Shown here: piece after piece, positions 48,100 to 57,650 of the stretch
How the letters are laid out: the number at the start of each line of letters is the position of its first letter
How positions within the stretch are numbered: position 1 is the stretch's first letter
From: Rhabditophanes sp. KR3021
Lineage: Eukaryota; Nematoda; Chromadorea; Rhabditida; Alloionematidae
Length of the DNA stretch: 64,000 bases
Direction of reading: 5' to 3'
NCBI GenBank assembly: GCA_963281155.1
Contig: CAUJLY010000006.1
Location: 310,001-374,000 of the forward strand
Notes under the pieces: model-generated
The model's input: the letters and a program-made list of their open reading frames with translations, nothing else
Database searches by the model: none
Told to the model about the DNA's origin: nothing
Translations under genes and position numbers: made by a program

Positions 48100-48191
48100 A
48101 GAGACCTTTTCAAGTCTCATTCCAAAATTTGCTAACAGAATTCATGTAGAATCCTGAACGCATACTAACCTCAAACTGGGTTTTTTAAACC
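48100..48191 (-). ncRNA. SL RNA gene 3
   Basis: Leader at 48170-48191, donor GTTAGT, body with AATTCATGTAGAATCC variant on the plus strand, Sm site AATTTTGGAA, and a perfect 3' stem GAGAC / GUCUC with loop UUGAAAAG. The PSE-like motif (TCGGAAGTGGG on the plus strand) begins 47 bp upstream (48238). This copy is closest to the consensus. Confidence 0.9.
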
Positions 48192-48393
48192 GTCTTAGTC
48201 GGTTTGATTCAGCCTTTTATAAACACACATGAGAAAATCGGAAGTGGGTTTTTGAAATAAATAATAACTAGGACTATATATGGTATGAGTTTATAGATTT
48301 ACTAAGAACTTATACATATGCATCTAATTACACTTAAATGTGATATGCATTTGTAAATCAATGAATCACATATTCTATTTAAATATTTTCATT

Positions 48394-48487
48394 AAAGAAA
48401 TTTACAAATCGCATTCCAAAATTTGATAACAGTATTCTTATAGATTATTGGACCCATAATAGCTTTAAATTGACTTGTTTTTTAACC
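48394..48487 (-). pseudogene. SL RNA gene 4, decayed
   Basis: The Sm site AAATTTTGGAAT is kept, but the leader has changed to GGTTAAAAAACAAGTC and the donor region reads AAAGCTATT, not GAGGTTAGT. The PSE-like motif is degraded (48525-48540) and the 3' hairpin is no longer clear. Spacing to gene 3 is 296 bp. A non-functional copy at the edge of the cluster. Confidence 0.75.
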
Positions 48488-48539
48488 ATGGCAGCTTGAA
48501 TTAGCTTACTTTTTATAACTTACATCCGAAAATTGAAAG

Positions 48540-50975
48540 ATTTACTCTTTATTAATATACCAAGTATTTTTTTGAATTATAAATTGTTGCAATTTCAAAG
48601 ACGAAAACAATTTTTGTATTTAAAACATATTTTTTAGATATCTTTGAAAATTTGAAGTTCTAGAATTTTGCTTCTCATATCAGTCTTTGAATGCACTTAT
48701 AGAATCTAGTAACACGTAATTTCTTTATATATTTATTTAATAGAACTCATAAGATGTAGAATAAGGATAAAGCTTCACCATTTAAAGTGATGATAATGTA
48801 CATTAAGTTATGTAACGATTACGTTGTGGACAGCAATGAATCTATCAAATTTCGCGTTATGAGTCTTGTAATCAGTGACCACCTAAGTGGTGATAATACG
48901 ATGAAAAGAGGATAATATTAGCTAATAACTTACTGATATTGTTTGGTTCTTTCTGTAAAGGAAGTCTGCGAGATTTAGTCGTTAACGTAACTGAGATATG
49001 TAATGACTAACTAAAGATGATACAACACATAATTGTTATTGCAATATCGTGTCTTATAAGTTTTTCTAGGATACGCACAACAACGATATAATATTATCTA
49101 TTCATCCCTCACATTTTTTTGAGAGATGAATCCGCTATATAGTATTATCTTTTCGTCCATAATTTTTTATAGGGCGAATAAGTATTGTGTAATGAATGAT
49201 CTGCAATAAACTCGCTTTATAAACATACCCAGTCAAATAGAACGACTGACTTAGGGAAAAGCATTTAACTGTACACATAAATTTATTAAGTATTAAAATA
49301 AATTTACCAGGGCATATTATTTACTATAGAACAGATTTAGTTATTAATGTTTTTAATTTTACGGATATATTTTGGACAAATATAATGGGATTCCGTTTGC
49401 AGTATCAATTCTATCTTGAAACAAATCTTCTCAATCACTCCACACGATAGTTTATCCTATGCAATCGACTTTTTTATATCAAATTTTGAATACAAAACAT
49501 CCTACAATATCACCATCAACTAATTCGAATGTTTAATGAGTGTCAGAGTCAAAGGATTTGATGAAATGAAAAAAATGCCACGATAATTTTGTAGACGACA
49601 TTAATCATCACATCAACATATGTACTGCTCATAATTGATTAGCTCAATGTATTATGAATGTTTATGATCAATATTTGGTAAATATGCTGGAGCTTATATT
49701 TGTAATGTTTATAAACTTCAAATTAATTAGTATTTGCCAAAATATGAAAAGAAATGGTCGAAATGTGTTGATTTGGAATGATTTTTTGATATGTTTCTTT
49801 TTGATAAATAAATGTTATGCTTTTTAACTTTACTTATTTAAACGCAAAGTCTTTTTATGGAATAATATAATTTAATTTAGGTAAATCAAAAGTCGTAAAT
49901 TCCATTTCCAATAATTAGATTCCAAAATTGTTTTTCATGACAGAAAACAATATTGGAGGGAATTATCTTGATTTAAACAAATTGGTTCATCATAAGAGTC
50001 AGGAAAAGCTTGCACTTGTTGTTCCCCTTTATACAATGGAAATGCAGCACTAACAGCGAAAGAGAAAAAGAACAATAAGAATTTTTATAATTATTTTGTT
50101 TTCTGATTTAAAAATGAAATGTATTTCTTTTATAGATATTTTTGGTGATTAATTATAAAAAACTTATTTCTATTAGTAGAATTTACATCAAGCCTTCAAA
50201 ATTTGAATAATAAAATCGTTTTGCATGATTCAATAAATTATTACCAAATTTTACAGTAAAAATAACTATTTTAAAAAGCCAAACAAATCCAATTTCAAGC
50301 AGTTCTTAACTATGTCCGACTACCAGCTTTTCATTCCCTTAAAAACCGTTACCGCTATTCTTGATGTGGTTTAATGAAGATCTACTCAATCAAAAATTTT
50401 CTGGAACTCCGACTTCAAATCGATAAACTCCTTAAAGAATTCGATCAGTTAATGTATCAATTTGAGGAGGAAAATAAGCTGAGAAGAAAGAGTGCCGCTA
50501 TGGAGCGTAAGGACTAAATGATTTGTGAATTCTTTATGTTTACCTAATTGAAAGCTGAACCACAAATAGTAAATTCAATTTGTTCGATTAATATGTGGGG
50601 AATAGATATTTAATTATTGTATATGCTTACTCTGATATTGTAATGCTATTTTCATATTTCTAATAAACTATTTAAGACTGTGTTTTTCAATCTTGTTCAT
50701 ATGACATCCCATAAATATCTTCAATTATTTGTGTCAGCTACTTATATCTAAACATCATATCATTAATGATTAAATCTAGCGTGCTTAAATTCTGTATCTT
50801 TTATGATAACAAAATAATTATATTTTCGTCATTACTATAATGAACAAAATTAATTAGATAAACGAAAGTAAATCAACACGATTCAGACACATCCTTTGAA
50901 TTAATCTTATCAGTTTCTGAATAAAATGACGTGATAGAAAAGCACTATTTATTAAAAAATTTCTTGTTACATTTT
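48540..50975. other. Mostly empty intergenic region; twin hairpins at 49096-49195
   Basis: No gene over 2.4 kb apart from the remnant at 50.3 kb. At 49096-49195 two consecutive, related inverted repeats occur: ATTCATCCCTC...GAGAGATGAAT, and TTCGTCC...GGGCGAA, each preceded by (AG)TATTATCT or TATTATCT. They could be short hairpins in a transcript or a tiny element. A poly-purine-free A+T background otherwise. Confidence 0.35.
50313..50518 (+). pseudogene. Short coding remnant
   Basis: ATG opens MSDYQLFIPLKTVTAILDVV and a stop; in the next frames EDLLNQKFSGTPT and LQIDKLLKEFDQLMYQFEEE then NKLRRKSAAMERKD continue as if one helical protein with two small shifts. G+C is higher than the flanks. 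Unidentified. It lies about 460 bp upstream of the retrotransposon. Confidence 0.3.
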
Positions 50976-50981
50976 CATCCT

Positions 50982-51102
50982 TGATAGAAATTTGTATATG
51001 AATAAATTTATTTCTCGAGAGAGGGGACAAAAAGAATAAGGGGGAGAGAAAAAGGAGACGTGGGTGAATATAATTCCACTAATCTTCCTGAGATATCAGA
51101 CA
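50982..51102 (-). repeat. 3' LTR (121 bp)
   Basis: Base-for-base the same as 55400-55520. The polyprotein stop codon TGA (51096-51098) is inside its first few bases. Confidence 0.95.
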
Positions 51103-54100
51103 TCTTCCTTGGAATTATTGGATTCCAGCTTTACTGCCATCTTCTTCACATATTCTAGAGCTTCTTCGGGAGATGAGACATTCAGTTTTATATAAGGCTC
51201 TGGGATGAGATCCTGGGCGTATAGGCGAGCTAACAAGTCTGCGATTACATTCCCTACTACATCGGCGTGACCTTTTACTTTCACTATCTTGATCTTGGGA
51301 GTAAGCTTTTCTTTAATCTTTTTCCATTTCTCAAAGTATTGTCTCGGGGCACCTGCGCTTGTGTTAGGGAGGTCCATCCAACCTTCATTGATTGTGTTGA
51401 CAACATAGCTTGAGTCGCTTAACACTACCATTGGGGTGTTCGAGCCTTTCATACTTTCTAGTAAGAAGTCCAGCGCAAGTAGTTCACACCCGTTGTTTGA
51501 GGTCTTGTGATGTGCTTTTCCACCGCCAATTAAGTATTTTGAATTCCAACGGATGAAAGCTCCAAAGCCTTTTCCTTTGTACTCAGAACCATCAACGAAG
51601 CAGAAGTTAGATACATCATTCACCTCTAAGTATTTCTTCCAGGAATCTTCGGAATCTATTGATTCTACCTGCAGGGTGTTAGCTTCTCTCATGGGGCTCT
51701 TGCTGCAAATGGACATATCTGTTTTGTCTAGAATGTCGCACAACTCTTCTAGGTCTTTTGTGTTGTCTAGTTCAGGTTGCGATGTATTTTCCATTTGTTC
51801 GGTATTTAAACTCTTTACCTTTTTTGAATGAACGAGGGGGAGGAGATTCACTTTCTCAAATATCTCGTCTCTTGTGTTCTCATCATGGGAGTTTTCTTCT
51901 ATCTTCTCCTCTTCCTTAGTTATGTTGACCAAGTTAACACAATTATTCTTTCGGAGGTGAAAATTTCCATTCTTGTCTTCGATGATAAACGAAGAATTGC
52001 CTATTTTATAGTGGCATCTTCCTTCTAGCCATTTCTTCTCGGAAGGTACATGTTTGTACAGGCAGCTTTTCTGTATTTCCAAGTATTTTGGTTTATACTT
52101 TGAAAATATATGCTGGATGCATCTGGAATCATTAAAGTACTTCTCGATAACTGTCTGGCCGTTCCCATCTGTAGATAGTCTGTTAGCTAACATCGTTTTC
52201 TGTACGGCTTCGGCGAGATTTGCTCCTTCTTCCATGAATTTACTTATCTGAGTCTTGGAAAAGTGGACGAATTTCTCTACTTGACCGTTTGTGTTGCTTG
52301 TATAAGGGATAGAAAACATTTGGAGACAGTTCAAATCTTCTAAGAGTTGTTTGAATTTGCTTGAAAGAAAAACCGGAAATTGGTCTGACACTACCAGTGA
52401 GGGAATGCCCGAGTCATTGACGTAGTCTGTAAATTGACTGCACAACGTCCCAGCTGACAAATCTTTACAGATCTTCAAGGTAAGATGGTTTGAGAATGCA
52501 TCTACTATTAACAGCACGTATTTTGCTCCAATCTTCGCGTGATCCAGGTGTACCCTTTCCATTGGCTTCTCACTCTCTGGCCAGCTACTGAATTTAAAAT
52601 TACCTGTTCTCCTAAACAATTGGCAAGTTTTGCAGCTCAGGTAACAGGATTTGATCTTGGCTGTCCAGTCTTCGAATAAGATTGAGTTGTTGGCCTGTTT
52701 GATCATCGCTGTGTCATTTGAGTGCAAGTTGTGAAGTTTCTCCAGAACCAGGTTTTCTAATTTCGCTGGAATCCACAGTTTCTTCTCTTCACCAATCAGA
52801 ATTAATCCGTCTTCCGATAGCGTTGGGGTCTCTCTCCTTACGCAACGAGGCAGTTCTAACTTCTCTATGTTTGATAATTCTTTTGTAGTAGACTTAATTA
52901 GCAATTCTGATACTACATCTTCCTTGTAATTTTCTTTCAATACTTCTGGAACTAAAGATAAGTACAAACTTCCCGAGCTAGAGATATGGCGGAGATTTGC
53001 TTCTGGTACCACTATTTTGTCTAAAGACTCTACTCTTATGTCGTTTAGAATATTACGAGCAGAGCTAGCGACAAATTTCAGATTAAAGCACTCTAACGGC
53101 ATTAAGTGACTCATTACTCTATTGTTTATTTCATCCATTATCGGGGGCTTTGATAGAATTCTTCTTACTCCCGAATCTTCAACTTCTACAACCACTACGT
53201 TTGAGTTGATTATGGAAGAGTTTTCGAACAATGCTTCCTTAATAGCTCTGGCATACTTCGAGATGGAAGAGTAATTAGCTTCATGCTTCTTCAGCGTTCT
53301 TCCCCCTAAGATAAACAGGGCTTCGCCGTGGAATAATGCGTAAGAAAATGAGCGTTCTCCAAAGGATAGACAGAGTCTAAAGTCCGATGACGTATCTGTT
53401 ACGCAATGCAACCTTATTTGAACACTCACTAGACGTAAGATTTCTCTGAAGTTCTTTTCGTCCGCAATTGACCAGGAGAATTGTTTCTTCCCATACAAGT
53501 TTTCGGATAATTCAGGAAACTTTGCGATGAAGGGTCTATAAAAGCTTAGACAGCAAAGAATTGAAGTTAACTCTTTCAAGGACTTCGGGCTTCTGCTTCT
53601 AGCTAGAGAATCTGATCTTGCATTAGGGATGAAGATACCATCCGAAGACGTTTCTAAGCCGATATATTTCACAGCCGGCTTCATAAAGTGACATTTCTTG
53701 AGCGATAACTTAAAGTTCGCTTTACCTAATTCCTCAATGATCCGTATCACTGTGTCTTCATGGGAATCTGGGGGCGCGTAGCAAATAATGTCGTCCATGA
53801 ATTTTGCGGTGAAGGGGATGTTTGCCAAAATCTTATCTAGTACTGAGATGAAATGACTGGGCGCATCCTTAAAACCAAATTGTAGACGCGAAGCTTGATA
53901 CACCCCAAATTCAGTGGAGAAACAACAAAATTTCCTATCTTCCTTCTTGATGTCAATTAGATTATAGGCCGATTTGATGTCTAACGTAGAATACATGGAA
54001 CTTCCGGCAGATTTCAACAGATCCTTCAGAGTGAGCATGACTTTAGCTTCAGCCCTTAAATGTTTATTGATATTCTTCGGGATTAGCACTAGTCTCGGAT

Positions 54101-55400
54101 CCTTGTCTGGCTGACTTACCATCATGCACCTGCAAATTTCCATGTCATGAGTAACTTTTTCTACTTTCTTAATAAAATTCCTCTCAACATTTTGATTCAA
54201 AATTTCTCGAGCAGCTTCTTTGAACTCTTTCTTAAACGGAGCTGAGCGCAGTTGCTTCGTGACATACTTATCATCGACATCCAGCGAGATCGAGTGTTTT
54301 GGCTTCTTCGACCAGTCGTCATTCGAGAGATACGGATATTTGTCTAGCGTCTCTTTGATTCTCTTCGGAGTTTCCGAGGTTTCTACTTTGATGGAAGATG
54401 AGTCTATTTTCCTCTCTTCTTCCAATCTAGATAGAACTTTAAATCTACAACAGTCATCGATACCCAAGAAATTAGTGGAAGAATCAGCAGTGACATGAAA
54501 TCGAGCTTGTTTATTCACCACGTTTGCGAACGGGATAGAAATGTTGAGTAATATGGAACCCATTGTCTTGCCTTTGAGTTGATTAGCGTAAACGACTTCT
54601 CTGATATCTGTAACATTTAATCCATTTTTAATGTCAGATGATAAAGTCGAGAAAAGATTTTCACTCAGGTAATTTAGGTCGGAGCCTGTGTCCAGTACAA
54701 TTTCCGATTCAACATCCCCGACTAACAACGCTTTAGCTGAAGTTTTACCGATGGCCTGTTTCCTATATACCTTCTTTTCTTGCCCTGATCTCACGCATGA
54801 GTCAGGGAATGTTTGTGTTGGATTGTCATCGTGGACATCTGTCCTACTAGACGACTCACCCTTAGTTTCCAGCTTTACTGGAGGTGATCTGAATGTCTGA
54901 CCTGAAACACTCTTGTATTGCAATCTTTGGACGTCAATTCTCTTTGCATAAAGTAACCAGCTTTCCATATCAATGGATGATGGCTGGTTAAGATCCAAAT
55001 TCTTTGTGACCAATGATGGCAAAAGATCGATAAAGCATTTGATGAGCAATATGTCGGCTTTATTCTTAAACCCACAAAAGTCTGCATTTGCTAAGAGCTC
55101 CTTAAGAGCATGCTCATAACTATCTTTCCTCTGCAATAATTTGACTTTGATGTTAATCAAACCAATTCTATCCGCTATAGACAAAGCGGTGACTTCTTCG
55201 CTGTAGAATTGTCTTGCGACTGCTAACAAATCCGATGATGTTTTCAAGTCGATTTCAGTGAGATCCCAGTCTTCCAGAGCTTCTGCTGGAATTTTCTCCA
55301 AGAGGTATTCCCTTCGTTTCTCCTCAGATGATTTCTTCCTAATCTCCATGTTGAGGGATTGGAACTCGTCTAGAGGTGAAATATAACCCGGTGGCGCCAT
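51096..55400 (-). CDS. Retrotransposon polyprotein (protease, RT, integrase, second RNase H)
   Basis: ATG at 55400 is made of the last LTR base and the first two primer-site bases, giving 1,434 codons; a longer in-frame start at 55448 inside the LTR would add 16. Positions in the longer numbering: short Gag-like N-terminus without a CCHC knuckle; protease VLDTGSDLNYL near 250; RT with YSTLDIKSAYNLI, LQFGFKDAPSHF and catalytic FMDDI near 550; a region near 680-800 like an RNase H that keeps VTDTSSD but lacks the expected Glu; integrase zinc motif HNLHSN...CYLSCKTC near 905-945 and acidic residues in HLDHAK, VSDQF and GQVEKF; an intact RNase H at 1282-1410 (FVDGSEYKG, NNGCELLALDF, LSDSSYVV, KGHADVVGN, IADLLA). 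No frameshift or stop. Function: reverse transcription and integration of the element. Confidence 0.95.
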   Translation of the reverse strand: MAPPGYISPLDEFQSLNMEIRKKSSEEKRREYLLEKIPAEALEDWDLTEIDLKTSSDLLAVARQFYSEEVTALSIADRIGLINIKVKLLQRKDSYEHALKELLANADFCGFKNKADILLIKCFIDLLPSLVTKNLDLNQPSSIDMESWLLYAKRIDVQRLQYKSVSGQTFRSPPVKLETKGESSSRTDVHDDNPTQTFPDSCVRSGQEKKVYRKQAIGKTSAKALLVGDVESEIVLDTGSDLNYLSENLFSTLSSDIKNGLNVTDIREVVYANQLKGKTMGSILLNISIPFANVVNKQARFHVTADSSTNFLGIDDCCRFKVLSRLEEERKIDSSSIKVETSETPKRIKETLDKYPYLSNDDWSKKPKHSISLDVDDKYVTKQLRSAPFKKEFKEAAREILNQNVERNFIKKVEKVTHDMEICRCMMVSQPDKDPRLVLIPKNINKHLRAEAKVMLTLKDLLKSAGSSMYSTLDIKSAYNLIDIKKEDRKFCCFSTEFGVYQASRLQFGFKDAPSHFISVLDKILANIPFTAKFMDDIICYAPPDSHEDTVIRIIEELGKANFKLSLKKCHFMKPAVKYIGLETSSDGIFIPNARSDSLARSRSPKSLKELTSILCCLSFYRPFIAKFPELSENLYGKKQFSWSIADEKNFREILRLVSVQIRLHCVTDTSSDFRLCLSFGERSFSYALFHGEALFILGGRTLKKHEANYSSISKYARAIKEALFENSSIINSNVVVVEVEDSGVRRILSKPPIMDEINNRVMSHLMPLECFNLKFVASSARNILNDIRVESLDKIVVPEANLRHISSSGSLYLSLVPEVLKENYKEDVVSELLIKSTTKELSNIEKLELPRCVRRETPTLSEDGLILIGEEKKLWIPAKLENLVLEKLHNLHSNDTAMIKQANNSILFEDWTAKIKSCYLSCKTCQLFRRTGNFKFSSWPESEKPMERVHLDHAKIGAKYVLLIVDAFSNHLTLKICKDLSAGTLCSQFTDYVNDSGIPSLVVSDQFPVFLSSKFKQLLEDLNCLQMFSIPYTSNTNGQVEKFVHFSKTQISKFMEEGANLAEAVQKTMLANRLSTDGNGQTVIEKYFNDSRCIQHIFSKYKPKYLEIQKSCLYKHVPSEKKWLEGRCHYKIGNSSFIIEDKNGNFHLRKNNCVNLVNITKEEEKIEENSHDENTRDEIFEKVNLLPLVHSKKVKSLNTEQMENTSQPELDNTKDLEELCDILDKTDMSICSKSPMREANTLQVESIDSEDSWKKYLEVNDVSNFCFVDGSEYKGKGFGAFIRWNSKYLIGGGKAHHKTSNNGCELLALDFLLESMKGSNTPMVVLSDSSYVVNTINEGWMDLPNTSAGAPRQYFEKWKKIKEKLTPKIKIVKVKGHADVVGNVIADLLARLYAQDLIPEPYIKLNVSSPEEALEYVKKMAVKLESNNSKEDV
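55382..55399 (-). promoter_or_regulatory. Primer-binding site
   Basis: On the minus strand TGGCGCCACCGGG starts on the base after the LTR. TGG matches a tRNA CCA end. The tRNA is not identified; the primer would end GGTGGCGCCA, implying G at the discriminator position. The same bases form codons 1-6 of the polyprotein. Confidence 0.6.
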
Positions 55401-55520
55401 GATAGAAATTTGTATATGAATAAATTTATTTCTCGAGAGAGGGGACAAAAAGAATAAGGGGGAGAGAAAAAGGAGACGTGGGTGAATATAATTCCACTAA
55501 TCTTCCTGAGATATCAGACA
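55400..55520 (-). repeat. 5' LTR (121 bp)
   Basis: Read on the minus strand it begins TGTCTGATATC and ends TTTCTATCA. It contains AATTATATT as a possible TATA-like element and AATAAA as a polyadenylation signal. Unusually short for an LTR. Identical to the 3' copy. Confidence 0.95.
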
Positions 55521-55535
55521 ATCCTATTCAAGAAC

Positions 55536-56220
55536 ATGAAGACTTCTATTTTTCTTACTGTTGCTCTTTTGACTGTTGGAACTGGTGCTCAATATGCTGT
55601 AAGAATAACCTCATTTAAATTTTTATTTTGTTAATTTATAGGCTGTCATGTATTGTTATTCCCAATTCTTCGATACTTACAATTTGACAGTAGGACCTTC
55701 TTATACACTTCCACCTTTTGCTGATTTTGCTCAAGCCAGAGGAAAAGATGAACTTGGTTATAATAATTTGAATGTGGCTAAAGTTTGTTTGATTCAAAAT
55801 GCTCTTTCAAACTGTATCGGAACATACTCTTCCTTAGTCAACCCAACTGATTTTCCAAAAATGTTTAATGTAACCCAAAGTGATAATTATGCATACGTTG
55901 AAGATTTCTTTATTGGTATTTATGAATGTCAAACTGCTTATAACATTACCATCAATAACTTTTATTGTCTCGCCAGTATTGGAAAGAATGGATTTAACTC
56001 TATTACCAAATGTGAAGCTCAACTTAATACTGACATCACAAATAAAGTACCAATTTGCGTTGCCGAAAATACGTTTGTCAAATGCATGGGAAATGTTTAT
56101 ACAACATATTGTGGAGCTGATGTTGGAGCTTATATGTGTAATATTGAGAATATAGCTCTTACTCATGTTTTGCCACAATGTGTTCCAACATTGATTAATT
56201 GCCCCGCTTATTCAACTTAA
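55536..56220 (+). CDS. Cys-rich secreted protein, possibly DUF19-like
   Basis: Exon 1 (55536-55598) encodes MKTSIFLTVALLTVGTGAQY, a signal peptide ending GAQ. A 43-bp intron (GTAAGA...TTATAG) joins in phase 0 to AVMYCYSQFFDTYNLTVGPS. The mature part is about 190 residues with about 13 Cys in irregular spacing (CLIQNALSNC, ECQTAY, FYCLAS, KCEAQL, ICVAENTFVKCMGN, TYCGAD, YMCNIE, QCVPTLINCP). This pattern resembles the nematode-specific extracellular DUF19 family, tentatively. The retrotransposon sits 10 bp before the ATG, so the original promoter and 5' leader now lie 4.5 kb away (before 50981). Coding part intact. Confidence 0.75.
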
Positions 56221-56309
56221 AACAATATATTTACATATTATAAATTTGTTTAAACCTTATTCAAATTTTCATTACAAATAAACAAACTTTATCATCCTCT
56301 ATCTTGTTC

Positions 56310-57125
56310 TCATCATCAAACAATTCTCATATCTCGAAAAGGCAAGTTACTTTCCTGGAGAAACCATTGCTAGCACCTTTGTCTTCCGAGTAACCTCTTC
56401 TCTTACCCAAGTCAAATCTATAAAACTAAACTTGCAAGGCACTTCATTTGTCCAATTGACTCATGGACAATTTCGTAGTAAATATGTGTTTTAAGCTTCT
56501 AATCGTCTATTAAAGTCGGTGAACTCATTATATGCCAAGGAATAATAGTCAAATATGGGGAAGATGATTACTCTCAATTTACCTTCAAAATTCCACGTAT
56601 CTGGCCAGCAACATTCAAAGAGACATTTGGTTGTATCAGATACACTCTTTGAGGATATGTTGAGATGTTTCATGAAGCCTCATTTTACAAAAAATATGAA
56701 TTTGAAATTTTACCAAACTTTACTCGTTCACATTTAAATGAACTTCAAAAAAATAAAGTGGATTTTTCTCTTTTCTCTGGATGTAAATGTTGGAGAAAGT
56801 ATTGGACTTATGAAGGTGAAAATACTATCAATGGATGTCAATATTGTGAAGAAGAAGGAAAAACAAATTTGATTATGCTTGAATTGCTTCAACACGACAA
56901 ATGTGTAGTGCTTTTGAGGTTATTCTCTTTACTCATAATATAGTCAACCGTTCAAATAAAAAAATTGAACAATTTACTTATTATATAATTAGACAAAAAA
57001 ATTATCGAGGCCAATTAATTTCCTTAGACACCAGTTGCGGAATGCTTTTCTATAAACATTCTCAATTTTATAATTGCTCATCGTTGGCTTTTCTTTACTC
57101 AAATGACTTTCTTTCCACGTGACGG
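56310..57125 (+). pseudogene. Arrestin-domain protein (ARRDC-like), decayed
   Basis: YFPGETIASTFVFRVTSSLT and KSIKLNLQGTSFVQLTHG match the start of the arrestin N-terminal fold. SQFTFKIPRIWPATFKETFG and CIRYTL match its second half, then a TGA. Open segments continue in the same or shifted frames ([20 protein letters not shown], then [20 protein letters not shown], then [14 protein letters not shown]). At least two stops and one shift. No initiator. Alpha-arrestins are trafficking adaptors that bind NEDD4-type ligases and cargo; this copy is unlikely to work. Confidence 0.6.
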
Positions 57126-57129
57126 AATA

Positions 57130-57650
57130 TCCGTATAATCACAGTTTTCAACAGATACTTATTTATTTTATTATTCCATTGCAGACGGTATATCCCTATT
57201 TGAATGAGCCCTTTTCTTTCTACATCAGAGTTTTGATTAATGCAAACCTTTTTTGACTCTTATAAGCTCATTTTTCCCAAAAATAATATTTTATAATTTT
57301 TGTGATGCTACACTATTAGCTGTCTCTTTAAGCAGGTTATTGGAGATTTTAAATTTTAATCCTAGTCATAAAACTCAGTGTTTCTAGTTCTACAAACTAA
57401 TGCAATACTTTTTTCAAAAGTAGTTTAAGGCACATTCCTAGAGCAAGTATGAACAACGTCAAGATTTTTTACCCTAAATCCTCTACCCTGAAGACCAATC
57501 AAGTTTCTTTCAAAATTCCGTTGTAGCAGTTCGAAAGAACATCAATCAATGTACCTAAATCACTTAACAGATCTTTAGTATCTCTTTTCTGAGAGTCGTG
57601 GGGATCATTTAAATATTTTACAAAAATACGATTTCAGAATAACTTACTTA
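57130..57650. repeat. Dispersed repeat R2, copy 2
   Basis: Diverged relative of 40390-40915 in the same orientation; shared blocks are given there. It ends with a TTATTTATTTAC-type run near 57645. No coding content. Confidence 0.5.

Larger units (their letters stand above)
50977..55525 (-). mobile_element. Complete LTR retrotransposon (Ty3/Gypsy-type) with target duplication
   Basis: Flanked by a perfect 5-bp duplication ATCCT (50977-50981 and 55521-55525). Two identical 121-bp LTRs, TG...CA, bound a 4.3-kb interior. The domain order is protease, reverse transcriptase, degenerate RNase H, integrase, then a second RNase H. PR-RT-RH-INT is the Ty3/Gypsy order. Identical LTRs and an unbroken ORF indicate a recent insertion. 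The interior is visibly richer in G+C than the host sequence. A polypurine tract (AAGGAAGA) touches the 3' LTR at 51103. It lies 10 bp upstream of the ATG of a secreted-protein gene on the opposite strand. Confidence 0.95.

Noticed and set aside
48760..48980. Possible second 5S rRNA or structured RNA (slightly higher G+C, ACCACCTAAGTGGT palindrome)
   Set aside because: None of the 5S landmarks is present; only a short chance palindrome is seen.
51553..54900. Plus-strand ORFs of 60-90 codons inside the retrotransposon
   Set aside because: They are antisense shadows of the polyprotein, without splice or promoter support.
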